Shown here piece by piece: positions 26,463 through 38,024 of a stretch of 64,000 nucleotides of DNA. Every line of letters begins with the position of its first letter. Within the stretch, counting starts at the first letter, position 1. The stretch lies in assembly GCA_020746105.1 (NCBI GenBank), contig CM036618.1:125602191-125666190 (forward strand), in the 5' to 3' direction. Made by a program: the position numbers and the translations under genes. Below the pieces are notes generated by a model, which was not told where the DNA came from, did not search any database, and saw only the letters and a program-made list of their open reading frames with translations. Source of the stretch: Trogon surrucura. Taxonomy: Eukaryota > Chordata > Aves > Trogoniformes > Trogonidae.

Positions 26463-27239
26463 GATTTTTTCCCTTGGGCTGCAGTGCTTTCTTGCCACAG
26501 CAAGTTACAATACACATCCAGCAAGAAGCGTTTTCCCTCTGAATTTGCAGAACTGAGATACCTGCATTTCGCTTGTGAGCTTTTCTGTACTTGTCAGATA
26601 TTTATCTCTGAGAAAGGCTGGTATCTTTAGCATCTGTATTTTTGCAGTTGCAAAAGGATGGCTTCTGCTGTTGTGAAGTGTTGGTGCCTTCCCCCAGGAA
26701 ATAATACCCTGTTTCACATATGAATGCAATGGAATGAGACTATACATAAAATTCCTTCCGCTGCTGCAGGGCTTAGAAGTAGTAGCTCTAATCCCTTAAC
26801 TGTGCATGTGAAAGCAAGAATAGGTGGTGTTGTTTATGGTCTGTGAACAGACAGGGGAGCAAGATTGGTACTGGCAACACTTTTCCCCCATGAATAATAA
26901 AGTTCTGCACATGAAGGGAAATCGGAGCATTAATATAGAACCTTTTCTTTAAGTTTCAGGACTACGTTATGCATCCATATCTTGGGCCCAATAAAACGAA
27001 CAAATCCTTTTAGTTTTCCTACTGATACAGCTTTAAAACAGGTGAAGTATTTTATTTTTTTCCACTGCAATTTAATCTAATTTTAATATTCCCCTGATAA
27101 TAGTGAAATAACCAATTCTGTCCAATTCTGCCCTAGATAAAAGCATCAGCATGTTTGGAACATAAACCTTATTTTACCTTTTGTTGAGCTGCCCAATTTA
27201 GTAAGAGCAATTCAGCGCTACATTTTAAACGTAGTATGA

Positions 27240-27480
27240 CTTAGAACACTGGAATCTGCCTGGAATGTGAAAAAAGGGAATAATTTATATTTAATTGGTT
27301 TAAACCTACCTTTCCTAGGTCAATAAGAAGAGGAAAATCAGCAGCATTAATCAAGATAAAATTATCAGCTGATTAATCAGTGTTCTAATTACTGCATAGT
27401 TCTTTCCCTTTTCAGTTTTAATTACTAAACTTCATTGTCTTTTCCATATGGCCATCATGCATTCACGGTACACTTTTTCT
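27240..27480. promoter_or_regulatory. Candidate conserved non-coding element (AT-rich, homeobox-type motifs)
   Basis: This block is dense in homeodomain-type cores (TAATTTATATTTAATTGG, GCATTAATC, CTGATTAATC, CTAATTACTG, TTTTAATTACT) with non-repetitive sequence between them and an SRF-like CCATATGG. Such composition is typical of ultraconserved developmental enhancers. There is no coding frame and no sign of transposon origin. No alignment was possible, so the call is inference only. Confidence 0.3.
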
Positions 27481-27863
27481 CTTGGTGAGATCATTAATAT
27501 AAAAAATGTACATTCAAGACATTACTGAAGATATAAGAAATTGCTACTGCCTACTAAGAAATTACCAAGGAAGCTGCAAATCAGCCATAGGTTATAAAGG
27601 AAAAGTCTAATAAATCTACTAACACTTAAGAAAATAGATATAGTAGAAATGCAATTATGATTATCAAATCAACCTTTGTCCTAAAGTGAGTTTTACCACT
27701 CTTATTTCATCAAATCTATCTCTTGGTTGGGTCAGAAACCAATTAGAATCTGATTTAAATTGGCCAAATACATGAGAGACCTCTTAAATTCATTGGGCTA
27801 ACGTAGTCCATGCAAATACTCTCTTCGGGTATTCTCTTCGGCAGAATATTCCTTCTTACTGAG

Positions 27864-27952
27864 ACCCAGATCCTCAAAGGTGTTTAGGCACTTCGCTATC
27901 AGTGGAGTGATTGATTTCAGTAGATATTAGATATCTTCTGAGGATTGAAGCC
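27864..27952. repeat. Old palindromic (MITE-like) interspersed repeat
   Basis: Left end CCCAGATCCTCAAAGGTGTT followed by TAGGCAC, interior GTGATTGATTTCAGTAG, right end CTGAGGATTGAAGCCC. The ends are inverted relatives (ATCCTCA / TGAGGAT). This matches the CCCAGATCCTCAAAGGT...ACCTTTGAGGATCTGGG type of palindrome that I recall from reptile and bird genomes. Formal family name not assigned. Confidence 0.55.
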
Positions 27953-29600
27953 CAAATGAAGAAGTCTGCCATGTATTATTAACAGATGTATCTTGACTTG
28001 TTTAGTCTCTGGAAGTCACAAGGAGAATGAAGACTTGGGCATTGGCCTTTAATGTTGTTTTTGTGTCAGGAAGAAGGTTAGAAAAATCCACAGTGGAACT
28101 GAGTTTCTAATGAAATCTTAACATCTCATCACCATGCCAGTCTGTAATCTCACAGATACTTCACTGTAAAAGTCTTCAAAGACAATGAAGAGTGTGTCTT
28201 CATGCGTACAGGCTAGGGTTTATGGAAGAATAGAGTGTGTACGGGATACATTAGTTTGTGAGACAGCACCTAACTGGAATGAAGTGAAGGGCACGTCACT
28301 CTTCCCTGGTAAGAGCTAGTTCTTCGTCAGCTAGAACATCCATTTCTGTACATTTGAGAAATACACAACATGGACTTGCATAATTTTAATTCTTTTATTA
28401 ATGTTTTAAAGCATTTCCACTGCCTGCGATTTTTCTACACCTTACCGCTAAATGAGGGAGGGCATGCAGAGTTGCCGCTATGCTCTGAGCCTCGTGCGTG
28501 AGTTGGTATTGAGTTCTTGAGTTCTGTGTGCTTTGCCAATGTTGTGCAGGAGCCGTGGGGGCTGCCTGAGCACCATCTGCTTCCATCTTCACTCCTGGTA
28601 GCAACATCTCGAAGATCTGCTTTTCTAGAAAACATGGTGTCTTGTGTCTAATTGCATCCCCATTTCCTAAATATTTATTGTATTCCTGATCGGAATGTGT
28701 CAAGTGAGCATAAGTACAGTGCAATTACGGAGTTTCTCAGTCGTGTTTTAGCCCACAGGTAATTCCTGAGACCAGATAAGATGAATCGCCGCAGAGAAAT
28801 GCATCTGCCTGGTCCAGAGCAACAGCCCCTGCTTCTGGCCACGCAGCAGGTCTGCAGGGCGGCTGGAGCCTTCAAAATGCTCTGCTCGCCCTTGCTTTGC
28901 ACCCACAGTCTAAGTGATGGTGCATTTCCACCACCCAGCTTCCAACAGTCTTCTAATTTTTAAAATGTTTCCATGTGCTTGTCTATTTCGTTGAAAAGTC
29001 AGTTTTTCCTGAGTAGTAGTCATGCCAGTTATTTAGTTAACTGATTAGTAATTGAAGGCCTAGTTTGGAAATTGTACAAGTTTCCGATGAATATTCATAA
29101 AAAATAATTAACTTGGCTTCCGATTTAGAACTCAACAACAGTTCACTTCAGATGCTTTTTTTGTTGTTCTTTTGTTTTTAATAGATGAGTCAATTATATG
29201 CCGAGGTCTAGTTGCTGGGGTTTCTTTCCTAAGTGGTGGTTGACTAACTGCTGCCAGTGACAATAGTTCTGGTTTGGGGGCTTTTTTCGTGTGTGTTTTT
29301 CTTGGGGCTGGTTGCTTTTATCGTGCATGTGCGGCTTTCGCAGTGTTGCTCTGCAGCTTGGGAGTGGCATGTCGCCACCCCCCTGTGAAGAACATGGGTG
29401 CGACGAAGCAAAACCTCTTCTTCCTTGTGCGAGTGGACCTGGCTTCCTCTTGTTTTCTTTCCCAAAAGCAGGAGCAGCACCCTTGGAAATGAAGTTTGCT
29501 CCAATCCAGCGAGTGCCAGACCCCCGCAGGACTTTAAAATTCATGCTGTGTTGTCATCTCTGCTGCCCCAACGTATCTTGCTGCCTTTCACAAGAGGACC
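27953..29600. other. Non-coding sequence becoming GC-richer towards 29.2 kb
   Basis: No gene is supported. From about 28.4 kb the base composition becomes more GC-rich and open frames lengthen accordingly, but none has a domain, a credible start context or splice signals consistent with an exon. Confidence 0.5.
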
Positions 29601-29639
29601 ACTGGAGGCTGCTGACCTTCTCCACGGCTGGATAGGGCA

Positions 29640-29760
29640 ACCTTGGCCCCACTTTTGCCTCCTTGGAGGGGCAAGGAGCCGGGAAGGCAACGCGCCCGCA
29701 GCCCCTGCCGGCAGAGCAACGCTGCCATCTAGTGCCACCCGCGCCCGCCCCGCTCGCCTT
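29640..29760. promoter_or_regulatory. Small GC/CpG-rich patch, possible regulatory element
   Basis: Within an AT-rich window this about 120-base patch is conspicuously GC-rich with several CpGs (CAACGCGCCCGCAG, CACCCGCGCCCGCCCCGCTCG) and a GCCCGCCCCGC box like an Sp1/KLF site. It contains the CTCF-type motif listed next and is followed directly by a polypyrimidine tract. It is shorter than a classic CpG island. No transcript evidence is available. Confidence 0.35.
29721..29740 (-). promoter_or_regulatory. CTCF-type binding motif (minus strand)
   Basis: The plus strand reads GCTGCCATCTAGTGCCACCC. Its reverse complement GGGTGGCACTAGATGGCAGC fits the CTCF core CCASYAGRKGGCRS at 13 of 14 positions. 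CTCF is the vertebrate insulator and loop-anchor protein. The flanking CpG-rich context is typical of CTCF sites. The motif points in the same direction as the one at 61551. Confidence 0.55.
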
Positions 29761-29824
29761 TTTTATTCCTCTCCTTTCTTTCGCTCTCCTCTATCTCGCT
29801 CTCTTTTTTTTTTTTTTTTTTTTC
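29757..29824 (+). repeat. Long polypyrimidine tract
   Basis: About 65 bases almost entirely C and T, ending in a run of some 20 T at 29804-29823 and then CTAAAAG. It can form triplex DNA. It looks superficially like a splice acceptor (polypyrimidine followed by AG at about 29829-29830) but no exon is evident downstream. Confidence 0.8.
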
Positions 29825-29830
29825 TAAAAG

Positions 29831-30140
29831 GTTTTTATCCCGTCAAGGAAAAACTGGCTCTTGGAAAACAACCAACTCAGTTGGAACTCGGAGATAATAA
29901 TCAGTTTCTCTGGGCTTGTGAAATTGGCTCATTAAGCGCGCTTTTTAACAGAAAATATTGGAAGCGATTAAGTCTGCTTTACTGAGTGGGCATGAAATGG
30001 CTAACCTTCGGCCACCCACAGCTCCTAGGTGCCTGGCGTCGTTTTATGCATGCAGCGTAATGTCTTTACTTGAAGTGCTGTTTATTCATCACCTGCTTAT
30101 TTATCTCTTTGCATTTGGCAGGCACATCGATCAATGTTAA
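29831..30140. promoter_or_regulatory. Candidate conserved non-coding element
   Basis: Downstream of the polypyrimidine tract is about 300 bases of complex sequence with motifs such as GGCTCATTAAGCGCGC, TTATGCATGCAGCG and ACATCGATCAATG. It is not repetitive or coding. It resembles vertebrate enhancers in texture; unproven. Confidence 0.25.
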
Positions 30141-30476
30141 ACTGTCACACAAGGTTATTTTTCTTTTACATAACAGTAGAGGCCTAAGGTAGTGGCATAT
30201 TAAAAGTAATAACTTTCTAACTTGTAGCTCAAGATGACAGCACCATTTGTACCTGAATATATTACAGTCAGAAATTCCAAAAAAAAAAAAGGAAAAAAAG
30301 AAATTAAAGAACTTAAAAAAACAGATTACATCTGTTAAGAATTAATGTTCTTCCAAGGTCAAAGGCTGGAAGACAACATTCCCTGTGTTGGTATAATTGT
30401 GTGCCTGGGTGAGTTGTGAGTGTCTATAGTGAATGGCGCTCCACCACAAAACAAATCTTCTCTAACCCACTGGAGT

Positions 30477-30496
30477 GAACTTTAGGCCTAAAGTTC
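30477..30496. repeat. 20-bp perfect palindrome
   Basis: GAACTTTAGGCCTAAAGTTC reads the same on both strands over all 20 bases. It could be a symmetric protein-binding site or a fold-back point. It lies in complex unique sequence. Confidence 0.8.
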
Positions 30497-30499
30497 CCT

Positions 30500-33400
30500 G
30501 ATAAACTTTATGATGCAGGAAGACTACTTTATGTACACTGTTGAACACCTGACCTGGTTTATCCCATGGTGGCCGGGTAGTTTTGCTCAGAAACGGATCA
30601 ATTCATCCTGATGCTCAGATATAAATGTAGACACTCGTGCCCGCATCCTCCTCACGGTGCTGCCGTGCTTGCGCAACAGTCGCCAGGAGTCAGGCCGCGC
30701 ACATGGGGGACTCGTGGCTCAAGCTGAATAAACAGGGAGTGGTGCAGCTATCAACAACTGTGCGCAGTTGTCTGACAAACAGCAAAAAAAGTCAATGTAG
30801 AAGTAAGTCTTTTCATTCTAGTTTCTCTTGCCCCTGCACCCCCCTTTTCTTTTTCTGGTTCTAGTATTCTGTTGCTTTCAAACACTGCCCAGCTTTGATA
30901 GACTTCCTGTCTTGGCACAGGGCCAGGCAAGCTTTCCCTGTACAAACAGGTTTTCTTTTTATTTTCAGTCCAGCCTAAAAATGCCTACAGATAGAAGAAT
31001 GTCAGATCTTTTTAGTGTTGAATTTCAAAGCAGGCCTTAGAATTCTTGCCTTTCCTTGATCTCCTCTTTGGATTGCAGCTTGGACTCGCTCTCTGTTTCT
31101 AAATATAAGCCGTGGACGGTGGCTTTCTAACAAAATGCTTTGATAGGCCTATGTACATGGGAATTAAGCATTAGGCTGTGGTGGACATTGTGTCAGCAGC
31201 ACCGTTCATGCTGACACGAAGCACTACTGCTCTCCCAACATTGTGTATGTTGTCTGCCAAAGTATCCGTACTAGAAAGTACCAAGGAAGAAATGGAAACG
31301 CTGAAGAAAGCAAGGCCATGAAATGTACTTGCACTTCATGCAAATGGCATCTTGCTTTCTGGATTTAACAGAATTTATCGTTAAGGCTGGTCTATCTTTG
31401 GATCTGTTAATTCATGTATTCATTCTGGCTCTTGGGCAGACAGTTCTATTTTATCTCATGAAGTGCAAACCTGGAAGGGAGAGAGGGAGAAGCTTGTCCA
31501 TTAAAAAAAGCAGCACCTCCACATGTCTATGCTCTTTGGATCAATATTTGCATCAAAGTAGCTTAAATGTATGTGGCTCTAGGGCTGTCCATTTTTTCAA
31601 CCTGACCTACAGCATTAATTAGGGCTAGTAAAAGGAAGGGAAAATAGCAAACCTGGTAAGATAAAATTAAAAAAGCAAGGAATGTCACTGTGACTCCTGA
31701 GAAAGAAACACTTAAAGTGCTCACATAATTTGTATGAACTCAGCGATCCCCTTAGTTAGAGACTACCCCTCTTCGCCACTCGAGTATGGCAATTGTGATT
31801 CATTTGGTCATACTTCTGAGCATGGCAAAGAGTGTTTCAGATTTTATCTGAACAAAGGTGAAACCTCCCTGTCTGGGATATATGAGTTATCTTGGTTCTG
31901 GATAAAATATTCACACTGGTTTTTTTAATTGCTATTTTACTGTCTGCTTGTATATCTTAATTCACGCAAGTCATAGAAAAATTTTGCGATGTGGATAGAA
32001 ATTAACTTCTACCTGTTTTCTTCCTCCATGAAGACCGCAAGCCCTTCCCTGAACTCCCTCAGACATTATACGTGCAGGGAGGGCAGGACAATTCACACCC
32101 CGAAGAGATTCTTATCTGAAGAGGAAAACAATTAAAGCAAAGCTGCGGGACCAACCCTCAGATTTCCCTGATTACAAGCTTTTGCTAGCAGTCTGCATGA
32201 AGGAAACGTTTGTTTTCCTTCACCATTTTGCTCCTTCTGTTTTGTTTTTTTTTCTAAAGTATCTTTCCAATTCGTTTTGAAGCTAATTTAGAGACTGAAA
32301 TCAGTAAGGGAGAAGTCACTTGGTGAAATCTTGACTTTATTTAAATTGACTTTACCGAGTCCAGGATTTCACTTGGAGACTTTGACTGTCTTTCTGTGCT
32401 TGCTGAGATTGGATGGTGTCTTGTGGCAAGATCAAAGCTTACTTTTTTTTTTTTTTTCATGTATATACTGTTTTGTTTACAATTTCAGCTGAGGTGGGTA
32501 AATTTGAAAAGGCAAGTCATACTCTTGGATCTGTGTTTCTTTCTCTTTGGTCTCCAATGGACATTTGGTATTGAATTCTCTGGATGTAGGATCAGCCTTT
32601 AATCTTTGACCTGCATGTGTGATTTCTTGGGCAACAGCTAATTTTGAAGCAGAAAAGATTTAAGATCAGCTTTTTTAAAACTACTTCAATTTTTGATAGA
32701 GAGAAACAGAAAAGCAAAATGACAGAACATAGTATAATACATAAAACTGAGAGAGGAAAAAAATGACAGCTAAGAAATTTATCATGTAAACAAAGAAGTC
32801 TAGCCTATTGAATGGAATAAAATTGAATAAATAGACTGATCTCTCCTTCACACTCTGCAACAACTCTGCTGGCAAAGCACTTAGCACCTACTCAGATTAG
32901 GCTGCATGAATATAACAGTATTAAGTTAGCCTCACAAAAGAGGACTTCCAGTATGAGGAGTGATCAAAGGATTTTAGTGAGGCAGGCTTGCCCACAACCA
33001 TAAAGGTCACCTAATAAAGTAGAACTGAGCAATTAATTTACCTGACAGAATGTCTGTGAGCAGTTTGCAATTTCCTTGTATTTACTTGTTACTCCGTGTT
33101 ACTTGGCATTTTTGTGAACATGTTTACCTGCAGCCTCGACTGTGAGCAGGGCCCTGTAAGGATTTGATACCTGATATTTTACATCAGATCTGGGTTGGTT
33201 ACAGCTAATTGGTCATTTCACTCGGAGGGAGAAGCAGAAAATTAGCATGTCCAAGGCATTTGCCCAAATGTTAAACCACCGTTGGCCCCATAAACCTTGC
33301 CTGCGGCAATTGGCATTTATTGTTCGTTCCACTTGTCTCCCTTCATGTGTCTCCTAGACATAATTTAGGACACTAGCTGCCAATAACCCTGTCCTAAAAC

Positions 33401-34980
33401 TAATATACAGCTACTCATAAAACAGTTCTTTTCTGGCCTGGCATTGGTACCTCCTCTGTTTGTTGTCTTACAGAATTTTATTTTCCCTAAGGATAATGGC
33501 TCCTGCAAAACGACTTGGGATTTCGTGGCTGTCATGGTAAACATGGGCTTGTAGCATGTGCTTTATATATAGGGCAGATGGGCGTGCGCACTGTGGTTTG
33601 GGGGATAGCACAGAGAAATTATGGCCCCAGGGCCCTTTATTCCTCCCAACACTCAGCCTTCAGTGGCTGGTGATTCTAGCTGGGCTTCGGGACTACCTTG
33701 GAGTTAAAAAATATTTTTTTCTGGTTGCGGTATGTTATCAGCAGCCTGGAGAGATTCGGAGATTGGGACTGCTGGAGATACCAAGGTGTTAATAGCCAGC
33801 CAGTTCTGAGGTATTTTCATCTGAAACCAAAGTTCGTCGCTGTGCAGCATTTTTAATTCATGTTATTTGGCCATGCACAGCGGGTGTGAGCACTTCTGTG
33901 GAAGAATGCACAGCAAGGAAGCTACAAATATAATAACCTCTATAATTTTATACAGTCTAGTTCACCAAAGTTCTCTTTAGAGGCAAAGTACCAGCTTTCC
34001 TTAAAGCAGTGGTTAGCTCGCATGAACTTAGCTTTTAAAAGAAGTATTGCTAGTATTCCCCCATGTCCTTCCTATTTTCTCTCACTTCTCCATGAATTCT
34101 GTCCTCTCTGACAGCCACAAGGCAAGTGTAACATTTAGTTTTGCCCACCAGGCAAAAAGTTTGGAATTTACTGCTGTAGTTTGTCCCATGGAGTAAGTTT
34201 TAGGGTAAATGCTTCTGCATTCAGATGGCGATTATGGAGAGTAAAGGGAGCGTTAAGAGTAGAACTATTGCGATGAATTCATATTTGATTTTTAAGAGGC
34301 TGTGTTTTCGGTCACCTACCTTATAATACCTCTTATAATTAGGTCACTTATGTATAAATGAATATAAGTTTCTAGTTTCTAATGTTAGGCAAGTTTTGTA
34401 ATGTTGGCTCTGGTCCATTCCCATGTAAAGGTGAGGTTGCTTCGTGTATTACGTTCAGCAGTGCTGTGTTCTAACGAGTCCGTGTGTCTTAAGCAATGGG
34501 TGTCTGTCCCACTTACAGTGCTAATTCAGCTCCTTGCGTTTTGTGTGATGAAGGATCCCAAAGCTCTCATTTACGTTTCCTTAAAGTATGTCTAGTTTTT
34601 TTTAAACACTAAAAGAGGCAACATTTTTAGTTTCCTAAAAAATCTTGCCCCTGCTTTTGATATGTGTATAAAAATCTCTACGTTTAGCAATAATGATGTT
34701 TAAGAAATATGAGAAGAAAAAGGAAATTACATTATATAGTTTCATTATAAAAATACCAAGTAGGCGTATCACTCTAGAAGGTCTTTATTTCTGAGTCAAT
34801 GTGATATCTGGACTTGGGGACTTTCAAAGATCAGATTAGTGTACAGAAACCTGGTATCTGTCTTGTGCAGCTATCTGGGATTCTGCTGGGCAAATATGGC
34901 AAGATAGATCAACTCAAGTTACAGTTGGCTAAAACCTGCTCTCTTGAAATCTGCAGCACTATGTGGGCCAGACTGATCTC
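30500..34980. other. Non-coding unique sequence, no gene supported
   Basis: No recognisable gene or transposon. Open frames reach about 99 codons (31323-31622 plus) without domains. A block at about 33120-33420 with AATTAGCATG and CTAATTGG cores resembles regulatory DNA but is not demonstrable here. Confidence 0.5.
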
Positions 34981-34989
34981 TGGTTTAAC

Positions 34990-35105
34990 ACTGCAAAAAA
35001 TACTGGAATAGGTTACCCAAGGGATGTGAAGCCTTCTCCACCCTTGTGAGTCCTTAAATCAATACTGAACACCTTTCTGAAAGCGATCCTTCAGCTAAGC
35101 CCAAA
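34990..35105 (+). mobile_element. Ancient CR1-type LINE 3' fragment
   Basis: TGGAATAGGTTACCCAAGGG followed by ATGTGAAGCCTTCTCCACCC, CTTAAATCAATACTGAACACC and TTTCTGAAAGCGAT follows the end of CR1 ORF2 in order: the [15 protein letters not shown] region, then FKxRLDxFL. Several indels break the frame. It is much older than the copy at 57 kb and belongs to a different, more ancient CR1/L3 lineage. Confidence 0.65.
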
Positions 35106-35109
35106 ACTA

Positions 35110-36840
35110 CACTGTCTGATGAAAGATTTTTTTGTGCAAAATCACTGACATAAGTTGTAGAAGAGGTTATGCTGGACAGTCAGTGGGTTCTGCTGTCTCT
35201 AAAGCCTGTGGCTCCAAGAGCATGGATGACAGATGCTAGGAGTAGGCTCTCTGCTCTGCACAAGTGACAGCTGCAAGTGGGGGCCTGCCTCTGCAAGAAT
35301 GCAAGGGCTTGCCAGATATTTGTACCCCGTGGGGTATAATACAACCTAAAAGTTTTCGAAGGGTTGACAAACCTTTTTTTTTGTGCTAAAGCAGGGAGAA
35401 AGATCAACCTTTCTGGCTATGTGCTGCCTTCTGTGCCTCTACTGGCCCTGCACATAGAGAGGTGCATAATGTCTCTGTCTCCTCTTCCAAATGCTCTTTA
35501 ACCCTTGATCAGCAAGTTGTTTCTCACTCAAAGCCAATGGTAACAAGCTGTCTGGCATCAAATCAATGTCAACAGAATATTCTGTGGCGGTGTGCAGAGC
35601 ACGCCATTACACTTTGGGATAGAAAAGCTTTTGCGAAGTTTTTGTCCCTGCAATCAACTGTCTCTACAAGCAGTAATGACTGAACACAAATCCTACTTTG
35701 TGCTGAGTGGACACATGAACAAACCAAAATTAGCTAACGTAATTTTGTGATGTAAATGACAAAGAAAAAAAACGTAAACTGTTAGGAGAGAACTATCCCC
35801 AGACATGTGCCTGCCCAGTCTAAGATCTTGAAAAAAGGCAGAATGGCCCTATGCTTCCCAGGTGAGTTTTCTGTAAGATTTTTGACGCCTTAGTTTGGCA
35901 GTAGGATGCAAAACTCTGTATACCTCTTCTCTTTGGGGAAAACTGTTACCTGTAGATAAAGTGTGGCACTTCTGTTATTGCACAGAAGCTAAAAGGGTAA
36001 CATAAATGTTAGCTTTTTTAGTGGATACTTGCTAATGCACAGCAATATCGGGCAAAAGCAGCAAAGCACATCCAGAGGCTGTTTTTTGCTCCTATTTAAA
36101 CAATTTTTGTCTGAAGCTGAGGATGGACAACAGATGGAGAAATGTGTCTGATTCTGAACTGGTTAAAATGCTCTTTTCACCTCTGCTTTCACTAAACGAA
36201 TAGTTCTATTGGATATTCTGTGTAATACAGCAGCATAAGGCATTTTACTTTTTGTATTTGTTGAACATAATTCTTCTTGATTGTTTCAGTTATGTACTTG
36301 CATTGAAAACAGGGACATGAGTTCTTAAGCTAAAAATAGTCCATGTAATGATCTCAATAGGAGGGAGATTATCAAATTGAGGAGGAAAAAGTATAGGGAT
36401 TTAAGATGTCAAACACTCTAAGGCCATGTTAATAGTCACTCCATGTACTCTAGAAAACCAGGGATCCTAAATTCTCTGAAAAAAAACCCAAAGTGTATCT
36501 CAGCAAGGACTCACTTGGCGGTTCTCTTCTAACTTCCTTACACTTGAATTCAGCTCTTTTACAGCATAGCAAATTTGACTTTAAATCAATTTAGAGAAAT
36601 AATATTTTAAATGAGAATTTTTAAAAGAATGTGTAAGAATTTGGGAACCCTAATTCTTCTGGGAATAGATCTGTATCGTCTTCACATGCCTAAATTATAC
36701 GGCCTTAGGGTATGAATTTCAGATACACCTTTGTCTTCTAGCACCATGGTAAACAAATAAAGATGTTTCTGTAGCAATTCTCATTTCAGGACAAGGACAA
36801 TATGCTAACTGTGATCGGAGTGTCATATACACTAAACTGC
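35110..36840. other. Non-coding unique sequence, no gene supported
   Basis: Nothing recognisable. Short opposing open frames only. Confidence 0.5.
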
Positions 36841-36844
36841 TGGG

Positions 36845-38020
36845 ATGTAATATTAGCCATTTTCTCCGCAGCTTTTCAATAAAAAACTTATATGGAAAAA
36901 AACACATGCCCATGTAACAAGTCTTCATTGACCTTACCAGTACTTTTGATGCTGTTAGATTTCCAGCTCTCTGAAAAGATTTGGCAATATTTCTGAACTC
37001 CTGGATGTCCAGAAAAGTTTGTGAAATTATTTGTCATCTGCACAATGGTGTGCTGGATAGAGGCTGTGGCTGGCACTCTGTCGGATCCATTTGTAACAGC
37101 AAAAGGAGTCAAGCAAAGGTATATTTTGGCACAGACTGTTCTTTGGACTGTTCTTTGTAGTAATGATTGATGATGCCACTAGTGACATGATGCCAGGAAT
37201 ATTTATTAAATTTTGAACATCTGGCAAGCTCTTTAACCTGAGCAGATTGAAGGCCTCCACAACACTGAAGGAGAAGGTTATATGTGAACTTCTTTGTGCA
37301 GGTGGTTGTGCTTTCGTTGCGCACACTATAGAAGACCTCTAGTTCACGACCAACAAATTTGCTGTGGCAGCTAAAGTCTACAGATTTACCCTCCATCTGA
37401 AGAAAAGCAAGGTTATGCACTAGTCCATAGCTGGAAAAAAGCGTGTGTGAGAAATAGCCTCAGAATCAATGTGTTAACATGGGTAATGGATTTAATTTAT
37501 TTTTTAAAGAGACTATCGGATGTCTAAGAAATCATACGCCGAATTAAAAATTCATGTTTTGCATGTGAGATTGCATCATAACTTGACACCTGCATGGTAT
37601 CCCACAGAATACTGGAGTTAGTGTTTATTTTGCTGTAGTAATTTCCACATTAGTCTGTGGCTGTGAAACATGGACAAGTCATGGCTGGCACATCAAAGAG
37701 CTGGAAAAATTCCATCGCCGGCACCTTCAAGCTATTATGCATATCAGGTTGTAGGATAAGAATCACAAATAACAAGATTTTGCAAAAAGATTGCACAAAC
37801 AGTTGAAGCAATCATTATAAAAGCATTATTTTACTGGACTGGACACGTCCTCTGTATTTAGGACATAAAGCTCCCACAGTGTGTGTTGCATAGTAGACTT
37901 ATAACAGGCAGCAGATCAGAAGTCAGAGGAAAAGGAGAGGCGTTTGTCCAGAAAAAATCGCTCCCCGATTGCTACACAGATGCCATCATTTGGGAAACTC
38001 AGCACCAGCTATTAATATAG
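36845..38020 (+). pseudogene. Decayed non-CR1 LINE reverse transcriptase
   Basis: Fragments in changing frames follow the order of a non-LTR retrotransposon reverse transcriptase. At 36924 FIDLTSTFDAV matches motif A (F.DL.KAFD.V). At about 37074-37125 LSDPFVTAKGVKQRYILA matches the region with GVKQGC.L. At about 37286-37330 LLCAGGCAFVAHT replaces L.FADDCA..A, so both catalytic aspartates are gone. At about 37360-37420 FAVAAK...LHLKKSKVM matches the FGL.I..KKTEVM block. At about 37628-37740 VYFAVVISTLVCGCETWTSH, then HIKELEKFHRRHLQAIMHIR, matches the conserved CETWT region. At about 37820-37880 ALFYWTGHVL...DIKLPQ matches W.GHV.R..D.RLPK. Multiple stops and frameshifts mean no protein is made. 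The CETWT/W-GHV C-terminus is not that of CR1, so this is another LINE lineage, which I cannot name with certainty. It is 5' truncated and old. Confidence 0.8.
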
Positions 38021-38024
38021 AGTG

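Larger units (their letters stand above)
25056..27239. other. Non-coding unique sequence
   Basis: No gene is supported. The stretch contains the 32-bp tandem duplication and a possible CR1 scrap, listed separately, and otherwise AT-rich unique DNA. Confidence 0.5.

Noticed and set aside
29804-29832. Splice-acceptor-like poly-T followed by CTAAAAG
   Set aside because: No open exon with a donor site follows and no coding homology is visible; a simple T tract explains it.
29398-29985. 195-codon open frame on the plus strand
   Set aside because: It lies in the locally GC-rich patch where stops are rarer, runs straight through the poly-T tract (giving a Phe run), has no domain, and overlaps several competing frames on both strands.
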